Part shown: positions 42,201-51,195 of the stretch, piece after piece
Layout of the letters: each line of letters opens with the position of its first letter
Numbering within the stretch: position 1 is the first letter of the stretch
From: CAYSEW01 sp964430245
Lineage (GTDB): Bacteria; Bacteroidota; Bacteroidia; Flavobacteriales_D; Parvicellaceae
Direction of reading: 5' to 3'
DNA: 64,000 bases
Assembly (NCBI GenBank): GCA_964430245.1
Contig: CAYSEW010000003.1
Coordinates: 62,001-126,000, forward strand
The notes under the pieces: generated by a model
Told to the model about the DNA's origin: nothing
Seen by the model: only the letters and a program-made list of their open reading frames with translations
Database searches by the model: none
Position numbers and translations under genes: made by a program

Positions 42201-44380
42201 ATAATTTCATCATAATCTTTCTGAAGATTAACTCTTTTTTCTTCCTCAATTTTTAAATTAATGGCCTCTATTTCTTTTTGAGGATAGATCTCAGAAGGTT
42301 TTAAATTATAGGCAGATGTATATAGGTCTTTACTTTCATTCCAACTTTTAGCATCTCTTGCAGCATCTGCCTTAACAATTAATTCATTGTATTGATCCTG
42401 AATTTCTTGTAAAGAAGCCATTTCCTTTAACTTAGATTCTACTTTTAACAGCTTTTGTGTGACTACAATATTATCAGGAAATATTGACTTTGCATTTTCA
42501 TATTGCTCCTTTGCTTTATCGAATTCCAAAATTGCAAAGCTCTTATCACCTTCTGATAATAATTGATCAAATTCTAGCTGTTTTTTATCTTCCTCCTCTT
42601 TTTGCTGCTTTTCTTCTGCAATTTTAATATCAATTTCTTTAAGCTTTTCTTTAGGGTAAGGTTCTTCAGAATATATTGTCAATGCATTATTATAATCTCT
42701 TTTGGCTTCTTCCCATCTATTGTTATTGAAAGAATTATCAGCAGCGGTTATAATATCATCATAACGTTGTTTTTTAGCTGCTTCATCTTGAGCAATACGA
42801 TCTAATTTAGTATTGATTTCATCGATTTTCTGTTGAGGATAGAGCTCATCAGATTTTAATTTTTTCGCATCTACATATATTGCCTTAGCCTCTTCCCATT
42901 TTTCTGAATAGTAAAGTCCATCTGCCTTAATAATCAATTCGTCATACTGTCTTTTAAGTTCTGCTTGTTGTTGTTGAAGCTCTTCAATCTCCTTTAATTT
43001 TGCTTCAATATCATTTATTTTATTTTTTGGATATGCCTCTTCTGGCTTGATTGTTAAAGCTTCATTGTATGAAGATTTCGCATCTTTGTAATCCTGATTA
43101 TCAAAATAGCTATCTGCTTTATCTATAAGATCTTGATAACGTTTATCTGTTAAAGCTTGTTGAGCAGCTTCTGATTTTAATTTTTCAGCTTTAGTTATCT
43201 GCTCATTTGGGTATTGTTCAGAAGGTTTTATCCTTAGCGCGTCTCTGTATTTAGAAATAGCCAAATCAAAATCTTTAGCTGTTAAAGCTTGATCAGCATC
43301 AGCTATTAATTTATTATAATTCTGTTCATTGGCTTGTTCTTTTGCTATAATCCCATCAATTTGTATAATTCTATCCTTTGGATCTCTTTCCGTTGGTTTA
43401 ATAGCAGAGGCTTCATTGTATATTTTTTTAGCATTAGGCCAATCTTTTTTATCAAAAGCTTTTTTAGCCTCTATCATTTTATCCTGATATTGTTTATTTA
43501 TCTCAGCATTGGCTAGATCATCTTTCCGTTTATTCGCTTCTTGAATTTTAACATAGGGAACCTGATCACCTGGTTTTAATGACTTTGATTGTTCATAAAC
43601 AGCAATGGCTTCGTCAAATTTATTAGATGACAATAAATTATCACCTTTCTGTATCAATAATTCAAATTCAGCATTCTTCTTTTTCTCTTCTTCTTGGAGC
43701 ACTAAGTTTTTCTCTGCATCCTTAATCTTTTGTTGAACATTTGCATCCTCCTTAATCTTTAATGCTTCTTTATATTTAATAATAGCAACACTATAATTTT
43801 TCTTAGAAAATTCTGTATTCCCCTGAGCAACCATTTTGCGGAAAAGATCTTCTTGTTGCCTTTGCTTGTTGGCTACCTGCTTTAAAAATTTCTCTATTTC
43901 ATTTTTACGTTGATTTAAATAAGTATAATCCCAATCTAATTTACTGGTTGATGGATCTATTCTTGCTTTACCAACTGGTTTATTGGTAACTATTGAATAA
44001 TCAACTTCTGGTTGTTCTTTAAATAAAGTTACGCTAGGTTCAATAAATGTTTTTTTCTCCACCTCATCAGCATAATACCCTTTTTTTGCATCTAATATTA
44101 ATGTTTTTGAAACATAACCAGCTTTAGAAAATATTAATTCAAAAATATGACCAAATTCACAATGCATCTCCTGATATTTCCCATTAGAAGCTGTTGTTTC
44201 TGTCTTAAAAACAGAACCATCCCTTTTAATCACAACTTTAACTCCCTCTAATTTACTCCCAGATTTATTGGTCACTTTACCAGAAAATATCAATACAGGG
44301 TCATCCTGTCCTATTATAGTGTTGAACACAGAAATAGTCAAAATAAAATTTAATACTATTATATGTTTAATCAATCTCAT
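39290..44380 (-). CDS. Giant exported repeat protein: 17 TPR-like units, second 54-residue repeat family
   Basis: A 1,696-residue protein with a signal peptide (1-24) and a carboxypeptidase-regulatory-like beta domain (about 28-115, FSGKVTNKSGSKLEGVKVVI). Residues about 175-1205 hold 17 units of roughly 60 residues with the pattern Y-x-x-L-I-x-x-A-D, then A-K-x-x-Y-x-x-A-L-x-L-K-P and YP-x-x-K-I-x-x-I, separated by charged coiled-coil stretches. Residues about 1290-1600 hold six imperfect units of about 54 residues built on PR-x-E-N-I-P-x-x-x-Y-Y-K-D and S-N-Y-D-x-K-E-x-L-D. The last 65 residues form a separate beta domain (RWGTFYFKNNAVISEYVW). I do not recognise a named family for the second repeat or the C-terminal domain. 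It may be a large periplasmic or surface scaffold. Confidence 0.85.
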   Translation of the reverse strand: MRLIKHIIVLNFILTISVFNTIIGQDDPVLIFSGKVTNKSGSKLEGVKVVIKRDGSVFKTETTASNGKYQEMHCEFGHIFELIFSKAGYVSKTLILDAKKGYYADEVEKKTFIEPSVTLFKEQPEVDYSIVTNKPVGKARIDPSTSKLDWDYTYLNQRKNEIEKFLKQVANKQRQQEDLFRKMVAQGNTEFSKKNYSVAIIKYKEALKIKEDANVQQKIKDAEKNLVLQEEEKKKNAEFELLIQKGDNLLSSNKFDEAIAVYEQSKSLKPGDQVPYVKIQEANKRKDDLANAEINKQYQDKMIEAKKAFDKKDWPNAKKIYNEASAIKPTERDPKDRIIQIDGIIAKEQANEQNYNKLIADADQALTAKDFDLAISKYRDALRIKPSEQYPNEQITKAEKLKSEAAQQALTDKRYQDLIDKADSYFDNQDYKDAKSSYNEALTIKPEEAYPKNKINDIEAKLKEIEELQQQQAELKRQYDELIIKADGLYYSEKWEEAKAIYVDAKKLKSDELYPQQKIDEINTKLDRIAQDEAAKKQRYDDIITAADNSFNNNRWEEAKRDYNNALTIYSEEPYPKEKLKEIDIKIAEEKQQKEEEDKKQLEFDQLLSEGDKSFAILEFDKAKEQYENAKSIFPDNIVVTQKLLKVESKLKEMASLQEIQDQYNELIVKADAARDAKSWNESKDLYTSAYNLKPSEIYPQKEIEAINLKIEEEKRVNLQKDYDEIIQKADEFLANKDYEQALLTYNKAKDLKPTESYPLEKIREIRRLTAQLEDQNREYNKLIAQADNEYESEKWDLALISYKNALKLYEKEYPKNRVEEINKKLEELKANAENESSKRKQYDELIAKADREFSEDDYEKSKTSFEAALALYNQEYYPKQKLAEIEIKLKNQAASNEKNSKYNDFIAKADAARDAKEWMKAKQFYRDANMVDGSASYPQEQLDWINDQMKKETEDEFKQQYDKLIAAADDQFNAKNYDKAKELFLRAKNMNPEDGYPDQKIAEIDRTLKDLLENKQNEEKLQAITDKYNKLINQADAARDAEQWSKAKNYYKQAFDTKSDESYPQEQIDWINNRMLEVADEELDKQYQKIIEVADKMYADKNYNKALELYRRAKGLKPTDPYPPEQIRKVEEDRMTAASKEKSTLQFNNLIKAGNSAFEQKKYRLALKRFQDALNIQNDATYPKDKIREINDILDRLAAEKANNANNIDPSKNQIDNYTVLYGEEVTGKYSESEIDNLIFKGRIEQDDEKQRLISEIKDTEFKEKSDVLEDHIKENSDRLYEIDKIKTERTKEQQDADDNRLKTIPQLDHFKDMESNVMDQRIDYGNQVSTENHENTEELINQIAENDLDRDLPRQENIPKTDYYKDALTSIEDSRIEGGKELSIDNYTAKEKLESDQSLVAIDRDEPRKNNSPKVELYKDDVSYTEEVNVNRLKTITYSNYDSKESLDTRISTLSVESDIPRQENIPEVDYYKDNVSDKDAVLDNNARNNTFSNYDNKEELDTKISELAKDADISREEVVIPEMDRYHDKESDKENLRAESSTDKLYNVYTEKEMLDDERFSERTEMEMMREMNTTEIEAFQDKHSENLGDALSNDIRSNEKVNSEIDDIKEINPTDIVDSYKDQIAIDYPEGVTERQHERTNSSGDVVEITIIRYVVKGNKGDEFRKVVSRWGTFYFKNNAVISEYVWDSETN

Positions 44381-44544
44381 TATAACTTCAAAATATTGTA
44401 AAATTTTAATTTAGCTATAGCAAATCATAGTTTAAACGATATTTTACAAAATTCGTTACCTATTTCACAAAAATAAGACATCATATCCTATTAATAATTA
44501 AGTCTATTAATTATTACAAACAATTCTATTAAAAGTTCAATAGA

Positions 44545-45114
44545 TTATTTAAAAAAATAAAAACTTAATAACGCTAATAAATTAATAGAATACAAACTAC
44601 AGATAAAAGCAATGAAAAGTATAAATCTATACTTACCTATAAATATTTGTTGTTTTAATCTATTACCTTTTAAACAAATAATTGAGCTTAGCCCTAAACA
44701 AGCAAAATAAGTATAAAGCACATAATTATTATGAATAATCAAAACTGGAGAGAGCAACATTATTATACCAAATAAATAATTAGAGTATATACTATTATCA
44801 TTTGAGTAAAAGTGTTTCAAAAATATTATACCGGCAACCAATAAAGATAAAATTGCCAAAAGACTAAACCACTGTATTATTAATGGATTTAAAAAAGTAA
44901 ACATATGAATTGGTACACCAATAGATATTATAAATATTAATAAAGAAAATATAGAGACAGGGGATTTAACAAGAAAACACAATGCTAAAAATGGAATCAA
45001 AAATGGAAATATAGGGATAGGAGGTACAAAATCACCTAAAGTTAACATATTAGACAATGCATAAATAAAATATAATAATGTTAAATAAAAAGTTAATTTT
45101 TTATCCCATCTCAT
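44545..45114 (-). CDS. Membrane protein of unknown function
   Basis: A 189-residue, strongly hydrophobic protein with about six membrane segments (roughly 7-25, 30-50, 52-72, 78-98, 112-145 and 160-185). No family motif is recognised. It is on the minus strand upstream of the giant repeat protein gene, 164 bases away, and downstream of the candidate ncRNA region. The intervening 164 bases are A/T rich, with a possible minus-strand -7 box (TATTTTTG at 44468-44475) for the giant gene. Confidence 0.6.
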   Translation of the reverse strand: MRWDKKLTFYLTLLYFIYALSNMLTLGDFVPPIPIFPFLIPFLALCFLVKSPVSIFSLLIFIISIGVPIHMFTFLNPLIIQWFSLLAILSLLVAGIIFLKHFYSNDNSIYSNYLFGIIMLLSPVLIIHNNYVLYTYFACLGLSSIICLKGNRLKQQIFIGKYRFILFIAFICSLYSINLLALLSFYFFK

Positions 45115-45175
45115 CTAATAATGTCATTTTTTTAAAATTAAAATCAAATATAGTGTACCATAATTATAATTCAAC

Positions 45176-45286
45176 GTTATAAGGGTGTAACTAGTATACG
45201 AGGCGATTAAAGTTAACTTCGAGGAAACTGGTTATTTCTGTAAGGTGGTGAATACCGTTACTAATTAGTAGCGGTATTCTCTTTTA
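45176..45286 (+). ncRNA. Candidate structured small RNA with intrinsic terminator
   Basis: This stretch between two minus-strand genes is more GC rich than the A/T-rich sequence around it and can fold on the plus strand into successive hairpins: GTTA/TAAC (45177-45192), CGAGG/CTTCG (45199-45221) and GAAA/TTTC (45224-45238). A 15-bp perfect terminator hairpin with T-rich tail (45250-45286) follows. No ORF or tRNA is encoded. I do not recognise a named family; Flavo-1-like or unassigned sRNA are possibilities. No clean -7 box is seen upstream. Confidence 0.4.
45250..45286 (+). terminator. Intrinsic terminator hairpin (plus strand)
   Basis: GAATACCG and CGGTATTC (45250-45257 and 45272-45279) are the outer arms of a 30-base near-perfect palindrome (one G-T pair), followed by TCTTTT on the plus strand. 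No plus-strand CDS lies upstream, so it would end the candidate small RNA. It may also limit read-through from the minus-strand gene that stops at 45284. Confidence 0.6.
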
Positions 45287-45700
45287 TACAAAGTATTCTT
45301 TGAATGATCTATATATTGAATAAATCGAAATAATTAAAATACTAAATACCCATAACCAATAGCCATAAGCAACTCCAGAACGATCTTCTAATTGAAAATA
45401 CCAAAAAAGAGAAGATGAAATTGCTAAAATAATTACCGGAATCAATTTATATAATTTTACAGAAGACCTTTTAAACGACCAATAAAATAGTAAGATCACC
45501 CAAACAAGAACTAGAACATTTAAAAGGAAATATAAATAGTCAAAAATGGTTTCTATAAAAGCATATTCAGCTAATTGAAAAAAATACAGCTCAAAACCAG
45601 TTAAATTATTTTCAGTAAAACTATAAAACGGCAAAAAACAGGTTGTTATAAAAAAAATAAGGAGAAAGGAAACAATAAAATTTCTGTATTGTAAAATCAT
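45284..45700 (-). CDS. Small four-helix membrane protein, unknown
   Basis: A 138-residue membrane protein with four hydrophobic segments (about 8-26, 55-78, 85-103 and 112-132). No named family is recognised. The segment between helices 1 and 2 contains LPFYSFTENNLTGFELYFFQ, probably outside the membrane. It begins two bases after the HMG-CoA lyase stop on the same strand, so it is probably co-transcribed with it, though no functional link is evident. Confidence 0.65.
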   Translation of the reverse strand: MILQYRNFIVSFLLIFFITTCFLPFYSFTENNLTGFELYFFQLAEYAFIETIFDYLYFLLNVLVLVWVILLFYWSFKRSSVKLYKLIPVIILAISSSLFWYFQLEDRSGVAYGYWLWVFSILIISIYSIYRSFKEYFV

Positions 45701-45702
45701 AA

Positions 45703-46551
45703 TTAAGGAAATATATCAGCTGCAATTTGCATCGATTTATTAAAAGCCACTTCGTTTAAACCGTGAGAGATATTTCTTTTATTCAAAAAATAAATTAGAT
45801 TTTCTGTTGCCATATTTCCCATTAACTGATCATCTGCCATTGGACATCCACCATAACCTTTAATAGCACTATCAAATCTACCACATCCACTATTAATAGC
45901 ACTTTCAATTTTCTCTTCCCAGGAGGAAGGGTTAGTATGTAAATGAGCTCCAAACTCTACATCTGGAAATTCATTAATGAGTTTTTCAAAAAGCCATTTA
46001 ATATTTTCTCTATTACTTGTGCCAATAGTATCACTTAAAGAAAGGATCTTAATTCCAAATTCATTCAATAGTTTCTCCGACCAATGTGCTACAATATGAG
46101 GACTCCATTCATCACCGTATGGATTTCCAAAAGCCATAGAAAAATAGGTCACTAATTCTTTATTGTTTTTTATACATAAATTTTGAACCTCTGCTAATCT
46201 ATTTAAAGACTCTTTTATGTTTGAATTAATATTTCTTTCCTGAAAAGTTTCAGAGACAGAGAAAGGGAAGCCTAAATAACTAACCTCATCATATTGAACA
46301 GCTTCTTCTGCTCCTCTTTTATTGGCAACAATTACCAAAATTTTTGATTTTGTTGTGCTAAGGTCAAGTTTTGGTATTACTAATTTTGTATCTGCCATTT
46401 GAGGCATTGCCTTAGGGGAAACAAAACTTCCTGCATCTACTGTATGAAAACCTACTTTTAGTAAAGAATTAATATACTTTACTTTTTCAGCAGTTGGAAT
46501 CATATTTTTCAAACCCTGCATAGCATCTCTAGGGCACTCTATCAATTTCAT
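45703..46551 (-). CDS. Hydroxymethylglutaryl-CoA lyase
   Basis: A 282-residue TIM-barrel lyase that splits HMG-CoA to acetoacetate and acetyl-CoA, the last step of leucine breakdown. Family blocks visible are IECPRDAMQG (R6-D7-type catalytic N-terminus), VDAGSFVSPKAMPQMADT, SLSDTIG, FGAHLHTNP (metal His-x-His) and the catalytic Cys loop GYGGCPMADD. The loop has MADD where many HMG-CoA lyases have YAxGASG, a variant common in Bacteroidota. The thiolase at 61258 could act on the acetoacetate product. The gene begins a two-gene unit with the 138-residue membrane protein. Confidence 0.9.
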   Translation of the reverse strand: MKLIECPRDAMQGLKNMIPTAEKVKYINSLLKVGFHTVDAGSFVSPKAMPQMADTKLVIPKLDLSTTKSKILVIVANKRGAEEAVQYDEVSYLGFPFSVSETFQERNINSNIKESLNRLAEVQNLCIKNNKELVTYFSMAFGNPYGDEWSPHIVAHWSEKLLNEFGIKILSLSDTIGTSNRENIKWLFEKLINEFPDVEFGAHLHTNPSSWEEKIESAINSGCGRFDSAIKGYGGCPMADDQLMGNMATENLIYFLNKRNISHGLNEVAFNKSMQIAADIFP

Positions 46552-46633
46552 AATTATTGATTTTGCACTAAAATAAAGAAATTCATTATCCTTTAAAGGG
46601 TTTCAACTTAATAACCCAAGAAAATAGATAGAT

Positions 46634-48886
46634 TTATTTGACAAGAAACTTGGCAACTACATCAGAATCATCAATCACAGTAAATAGCTCATATATTCCA
46701 GCTCTATATCCATTTATTTCTAAATCATAGCTATGAGAACCAGCTAAAAGTCCATTAATATTAAACTCTTTAACGATCTGACCCAAAGAATTGATGACCT
46801 TAAACTGCACATCAGCATCTTCATTCAAATTAAAATTAATAGTTAAAAGGCCATTGTTATCAACAGGATTTGGAAATAAAGAAAGTGTAGGGTCAGCTGA
46901 AAAATCCTCTTCAACAACCTTTACATTTCCATCATAAGGTCTTGTGTTATAAGCAGTACCTGTTACAATAATATCATTTAAGCTATCTAAAGGAGCAAAA
47001 GGAATAGTTGTCATTCCATTATCTACTATTCCTGTACCTAAAATATTATCATTTTGAGTTAAGCAGATCAAAGCACCTTCTACATTACAATTCGTGATAG
47101 TTAATGAAGATGAACCTATATTTAATTCAGTAACATGAGATGCAGTAAGGTCAATAGGGTCTTGTGTTCTAATAACAACCGAAGGGTCACCAAAAAACAC
47201 CCAAGTTTCAATTACCTCTCTACCCTGAAAACCATAATCATCCAACATTTGCATCTGACCGTTGTAAAATAAACCTCCCAATGTATATTTTTTATTTTCT
47301 TGATATGATTCAACCAATATATCAACGATCTCGTCCTGAGTTGCCATAGGTGGTGCCCAAGACATTAATATAGAAGAACCACAAACTGAAATTGCACCAG
47401 TAGTGCTATTTGAACCTGTTGCAAGCATCCATGCTTCAGACATACAAGAACCTGTAGTGAAGGTCCCATTATTACACGCTACAGAAATAACAAATGGGTA
47501 TTTACCTTCATTGGTACAAGAATTAATATGAGAAGAACTAAAGTTTCCTGTAACACAAACATTCTGAGCACCATGACCAGTATAATTAAATAAAGTAATT
47601 CCATCGTTAACAACATTTTTAATGTCATTACTATTAGGACTACCAGAAGCATCAGCACCACCGTGAGAACCATCGTAGAACTCAAAAACTTCAGAAAAAC
47701 CAAAATTCAAAAGATCTGTTCTAATGTTTCTTAAATGTTGCCAATCAGCCTCACCATCATCTCCATAACCCTGACCTTCATCTGAACCTAATCCAATGGC
47801 CTTTGAATACCAATCACCAGATAATGGATTCGTTTCATACTCCATATTTCTATCTAATATTTTTTGTAGATTTTGAGAAGTTGATGCACTGAACCTTCCA
47901 ACAAACACATCCGGATACCAATCATTAGTACCTGCTAATAATCCGTATTTAGCATCAGACCACTTTATTTCCTGACCAGTGCTTCCAGCATTGTAGCAAT
48001 TTACATCAGCATGATCACCAACCAATAATAAATAAATCATATCTGGATGATTCTGATAATAATCACTAACATAATTATAGATCGATGATTGAGAATTACC
48101 CACTTCACTAATTGAAACAATTTCATTAGGAATTCCTTTTCTGTTTTTCCAATTCATGTAATCATTCATGTCTTCCATTAACTCATCCTTACATATGATT
48201 AACATGGATCCATCCTCTGCAACTGGATCGTATTTTTCAGCTTTATAATTCAAATATCTTTTTTGATTCATTTTGTGAACATTCTTTAAATGAACTCTTG
48301 ACTCCTCTATTTCATTTAAACCAATTTCTTTAGTGTCATTGATCACTTTAATATTGATCACATGGTACACCCTTAAAGTTTTAGTAACTGGATTATATTG
48401 AATTGGAGAAAATTCCACTACCTGTCCCCTAGTCGATCGAAAAACATAAGGATCTCTTAACTTAACTAATTCCCCTGGATAAAACTGATCAATTGAATAT
48501 GTTTTCCCTTTAACAAAATCAACTGTAGCAGGATCAATATTTCTATATAAATTACCTTTTGAAGGGGCAATTTCAACATTCATATAATCCGTATATGATG
48601 AGGATAGCAGATCTACAATTGTTAATCCGGTATTCGCTATTTGTATAGAAGCAGATATTTTTGGTATATCTGGATTATTAATATCTAAATTAGGTACACA
48701 ATTATTAGCAGAAACAATAAAATGTTCAGACCCATTTATCATACCAACTGAATGAAAATTATAATCATCAAATTCTAAAGAAAGTGTGATACTATTAGAA
48801 CTTTCAGAAATATATTTTATAACATTCTCTGCATGTAAATTAAAAGCTAAATAAAATAGAATAAAAAGAGATAAAACTTTTTTCAT
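46634..48886 (-). CDS. Gingipain-like C25 cysteine peptidase with T9SS sorting domain
   Basis: A 750-residue secreted peptidase. In order: signal peptide (1-19), C25 propeptide-like region (about 25-215), catalytic domain (about 225-565), an Ig-like domain (about 575-655) and a T9SS type A sorting domain (about 670-750, SLFPNPVDNNGLLTINF). The catalytic pair is His438 in YTGHGAQN and Cys471 in VACNNGTF, as in gingipains and PorU-like enzymes. Unlike PorU, it carries a sorting domain and so is cargo. It is likely an extracellular protease for nutrient peptides; specificity cannot be told. Adjacent genes are unrelated. Confidence 0.92.
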   Translation of the reverse strand: MKKVLSLFILFYLAFNLHAENVIKYISESSNSITLSLEFDDYNFHSVGMINGSEHFIVSANNCVPNLDINNPDIPKISASIQIANTGLTIVDLLSSSYTDYMNVEIAPSKGNLYRNIDPATVDFVKGKTYSIDQFYPGELVKLRDPYVFRSTRGQVVEFSPIQYNPVTKTLRVYHVINIKVINDTKEIGLNEIEESRVHLKNVHKMNQKRYLNYKAEKYDPVAEDGSMLIICKDELMEDMNDYMNWKNRKGIPNEIVSISEVGNSQSSIYNYVSDYYQNHPDMIYLLLVGDHADVNCYNAGSTGQEIKWSDAKYGLLAGTNDWYPDVFVGRFSASTSQNLQKILDRNMEYETNPLSGDWYSKAIGLGSDEGQGYGDDGEADWQHLRNIRTDLLNFGFSEVFEFYDGSHGGADASGSPNSNDIKNVVNDGITLFNYTGHGAQNVCVTGNFSSSHINSCTNEGKYPFVISVACNNGTFTTGSCMSEAWMLATGSNSTTGAISVCGSSILMSWAPPMATQDEIVDILVESYQENKKYTLGGLFYNGQMQMLDDYGFQGREVIETWVFFGDPSVVIRTQDPIDLTASHVTELNIGSSSLTITNCNVEGALICLTQNDNILGTGIVDNGMTTIPFAPLDSLNDIIVTGTAYNTRPYDGNVKVVEEDFSADPTLSLFPNPVDNNGLLTINFNLNEDADVQFKVINSLGQIVKEFNINGLLAGSHSYDLEINGYRAGIYELFTVIDDSDVVAKFLVK

Positions 48887-49109
48887 AGAATAAGATTAAT
48901 TTATGTCTAAATATACAAATTCAATTGAAACAGAATAGTTGCCTAAAAAGGGAATTATCAACTAATATTTTAAACAAATTGGAATCCTATATTAAATTAT
49001 TTTGAATGTTAGAGGATAAACAATATTTAGACTTGATATTATATGATACCAATTTTTCAGATTTAAAGACAAGTAAATATTATATTCGCAGTTGGTTATC
49101 AAAAACAAT

Positions 49110-50702
49110 ATGAGTATTCAAAAAGAAATAGAAAAAAGAAGAACTTTCGGAATTATTTCCCATCCAGATGCTGGAAAAACAACACTCACTGAAAAATTAC
49201 TATTATTTGGAGGTGCCATACAATCTGCCGGTGCTGTAAAAAGTAATAAGATCAAAAAGTCAGCTACATCAGATTTTATGGAAATTGAAAAGCAAAGAGG
49301 TATTTCTGTAGCTACATCAGTAATGGCTTTTAACTATTTAAATAAACAGATTAATATTCTAGACACTCCAGGTCATAAAGATTTTGCAGAAGACACTTAT
49401 AGGACCTTAACTGCGGTTGACAGTGTAATCATGGTGATAGATTGTGCCAATGGCGTAGAATCTCAAACAGAAAAATTAATGGAAGTCTGTAGAATGAGAG
49501 ATACTCCAGTAATTGTTTTTATCAATAAAATGGATCGCGAAGGACAGGATGCATTTGACCTACTGGATGAATTGGAAGAAAAACTTTCTATTAAAGTAAA
49601 ACCTTTAAGCTGGCCTATCGGCATTGGTGAGACTTTTAAAGGCGTATACAATATGCACCGGAATCATCTAAATCTATTTGATGGAAACAAAACAGGAATA
49701 GAAAGAGACATCCTTTCAATAAACGATTTAAACAATGACAAACTGGGTGAATTAATAGGAAAAGAAGATGCTGATATTCTTAGGGAAGAAGTAGAATTAA
49801 TCAATGGTGTTTATGACGACTTTAATCCTTCTGATTATTTAAATGGAAAATTAGCGCCTGTTTTTTTTGGATCTGCCCTCAATAATTTTGGGGTACAAGA
49901 ACTTTTAGAAACTTTTCTTGAAATATCCCCCACTCCTAAAGGAAGAGAAACCGACAAAAGAAGCGTAGAACCTGAAGAAAATAAATTCAGTGGATTTGTT
50001 TTTAAAATTCATGCTAATATAGATCCTAAACATAGGGATAGAATTGCTTTTTTAAGAATCGTATCAGGGAAATTTGAAAGAAATAAATTTTACAATCATA
50101 TAAGATTAAATAAAAAACTAAAATTCCCTAACCCTACCAGCTTCATGGCTTCAAGTAAAGAAGTAATAGATGAAGCATATCCCGGTGATGTTATTGGGCT
50201 ATATGACTCAGGAAATTTTAAAATTGGTGACACACTTAGTGAAGGTGAAAATTTCAATTATAAAGGAATACCTAGCTTTTCTCCTGAACTTTTCAAAGAG
50301 ATTCAAAACGATAATCCTATGAAAACCAAACAACTTGAAAAAGGAGTCGCTCAGCTAACAGATGAAGGAGTTGCTCAGCTTTTCACTATGCAACCAGGAA
50401 ATAGAAAAGTAATTGGAACAGTAGGAGAATTACAATTTGAAGTCATACAATACAGATTGCAACATGAGTATGGTGCTTCTTGTAGCTTTATTCCTAAAAA
50501 CTTTTTTAAAGCATGTTGGATGACTGCTAATGAACCTGCTAAAATTGATGATTTTATTAAAAGAAAAGTAGGTAATATTGGATATGACAAAGACCTAAAT
50601 CCAGTTTTTCTTGCCCCCTCTACTTTTTTGCTCAATCAAGCCGAAGCTGATTACCCAGATATTACTTTCCATAAAACATCAGAATTTAAGCTTGATGAAT
50701 GA
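49110..50702 (+). CDS. prfC: Peptide chain release factor 3
   Basis: A 530-residue translational GTPase (RF3) that removes RF1/RF2 from ribosomes after peptide release. The G domain has HPDAGKTT (18-25), DTPGHKDF and NKMDREG; the C-terminal domains include the RF3-type GVAQLF and [13 protein letters not shown] blocks. I start at ATG 49110 ([17 protein letters not shown]), which fits the family, rather than at an in-frame TTG at 49092. The NUDIX gene starts inside its last codons (8-base overlap), so the two are coupled. Confidence 0.96.
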   Translation: MSIQKEIEKRRTFGIISHPDAGKTTLTEKLLLFGGAIQSAGAVKSNKIKKSATSDFMEIEKQRGISVATSVMAFNYLNKQINILDTPGHKDFAEDTYRTLTAVDSVIMVIDCANGVESQTEKLMEVCRMRDTPVIVFINKMDREGQDAFDLLDELEEKLSIKVKPLSWPIGIGETFKGVYNMHRNHLNLFDGNKTGIERDILSINDLNNDKLGELIGKEDADILREEVELINGVYDDFNPSDYLNGKLAPVFFGSALNNFGVQELLETFLEISPTPKGRETDKRSVEPEENKFSGFVFKIHANIDPKHRDRIAFLRIVSGKFERNKFYNHIRLNKKLKFPNPTSFMASSKEVIDEAYPGDVIGLYDSGNFKIGDTLSEGENFNYKGIPSFSPELFKEIQNDNPMKTKQLEKGVAQLTDEGVAQLFTMQPGNRKVIGTVGELQFEVIQYRLQHEYGASCSFIPKNFFKACWMTANEPAKIDDFIKRKVGNIGYDKDLNPVFLAPSTFLLNQAEADYPDITFHKTSEFKLDE

Positions 50703-51123
50703 ATTAATCAACAATTTTAATTTACGGGTCTACGCTCTGATCATTGAAGATAAAAGTATCCTATTAAGTAAAGAGCTTATAAGAGGAGAAATTGCCATTA
50801 AATTCCCTGGTGGAGGGGTTGAGCCAGGTGAAGGCGTATTAGATGCTCTTCAAAGAGAAGCTAAAGAAGAATTAGGACAACTACTAACCACTCATCAACA
50901 TTTCTACACCACTGATTTTTTTCAGCAAAGCTCCTTTAACAATCAAGACCAATTGATCTCCATTTATTACAATGCGTCTTTAAGCAGCGAACTAAATAAC
51001 CAAAACACTATTCCACTACCCGATCATCCTATTTTCTTTTGGAAAAATATTAATCAAATTCAAACCAATGATCTAAAGTTTCCAATTGACAGGCATGTTT
51101 TAAAACTACTTAAAGCGAGATAA
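50695..51123 (+). CDS. NUDIX hydrolase
   Basis: A 142-residue NUDIX-fold pyrophosphohydrolase. The NUDIX box begins at GGVEPGE and continues to REAKEELG, fitting G-x5-E-x7-RE-U-x-EE-x-G. Substrate (nucleotide, sugar nucleotide or other) cannot be told from sequence. The ATG at 50695 overlaps the end of prfC by eight bases, and earlier in-frame ATG codons lie inside prfC and are not used. Coupling to RF3 is common sense for expression but a shared function is not known. Confidence 0.88.
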   Translation: MNELINNFNLRVYALIIEDKSILLSKELIRGEIAIKFPGGGVEPGEGVLDALQREAKEELGQLLTTHQHFYTTDFFQQSSFNNQDQLISIYYNASLSSELNNQNTIPLPDHPIFFWKNINQIQTNDLKFPIDRHVLKLLKAR

Positions 51124-51195
51124 CATTCCTTTACTTTATATTTACAATTCATTAAACTTTAAAGCACTTTTAGTGTCTATTATAAAAATTCAAAT

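Noticed and set aside
39367..43516. Several short ORFs on both strands inside the giant repeat gene
   Set aside because: They follow the repeat structure and codon pattern of the 1,696-residue gene, lack their own start signals and have composition typical of antisense or shifted frames.
40660..43890. Regularly spaced DNA repeats that could suggest a CRISPR array
   Set aside because: The repeats are diverged, about 180-200 bases apart, in frame and code for TPR-like units; there are no short identical repeats or cas genes.
49092..49109. In-frame TTG as start of prfC
   Set aside because: ATG 49110 gives the N-terminus expected for RF3; the TTG would add six residues that are not found in the family.
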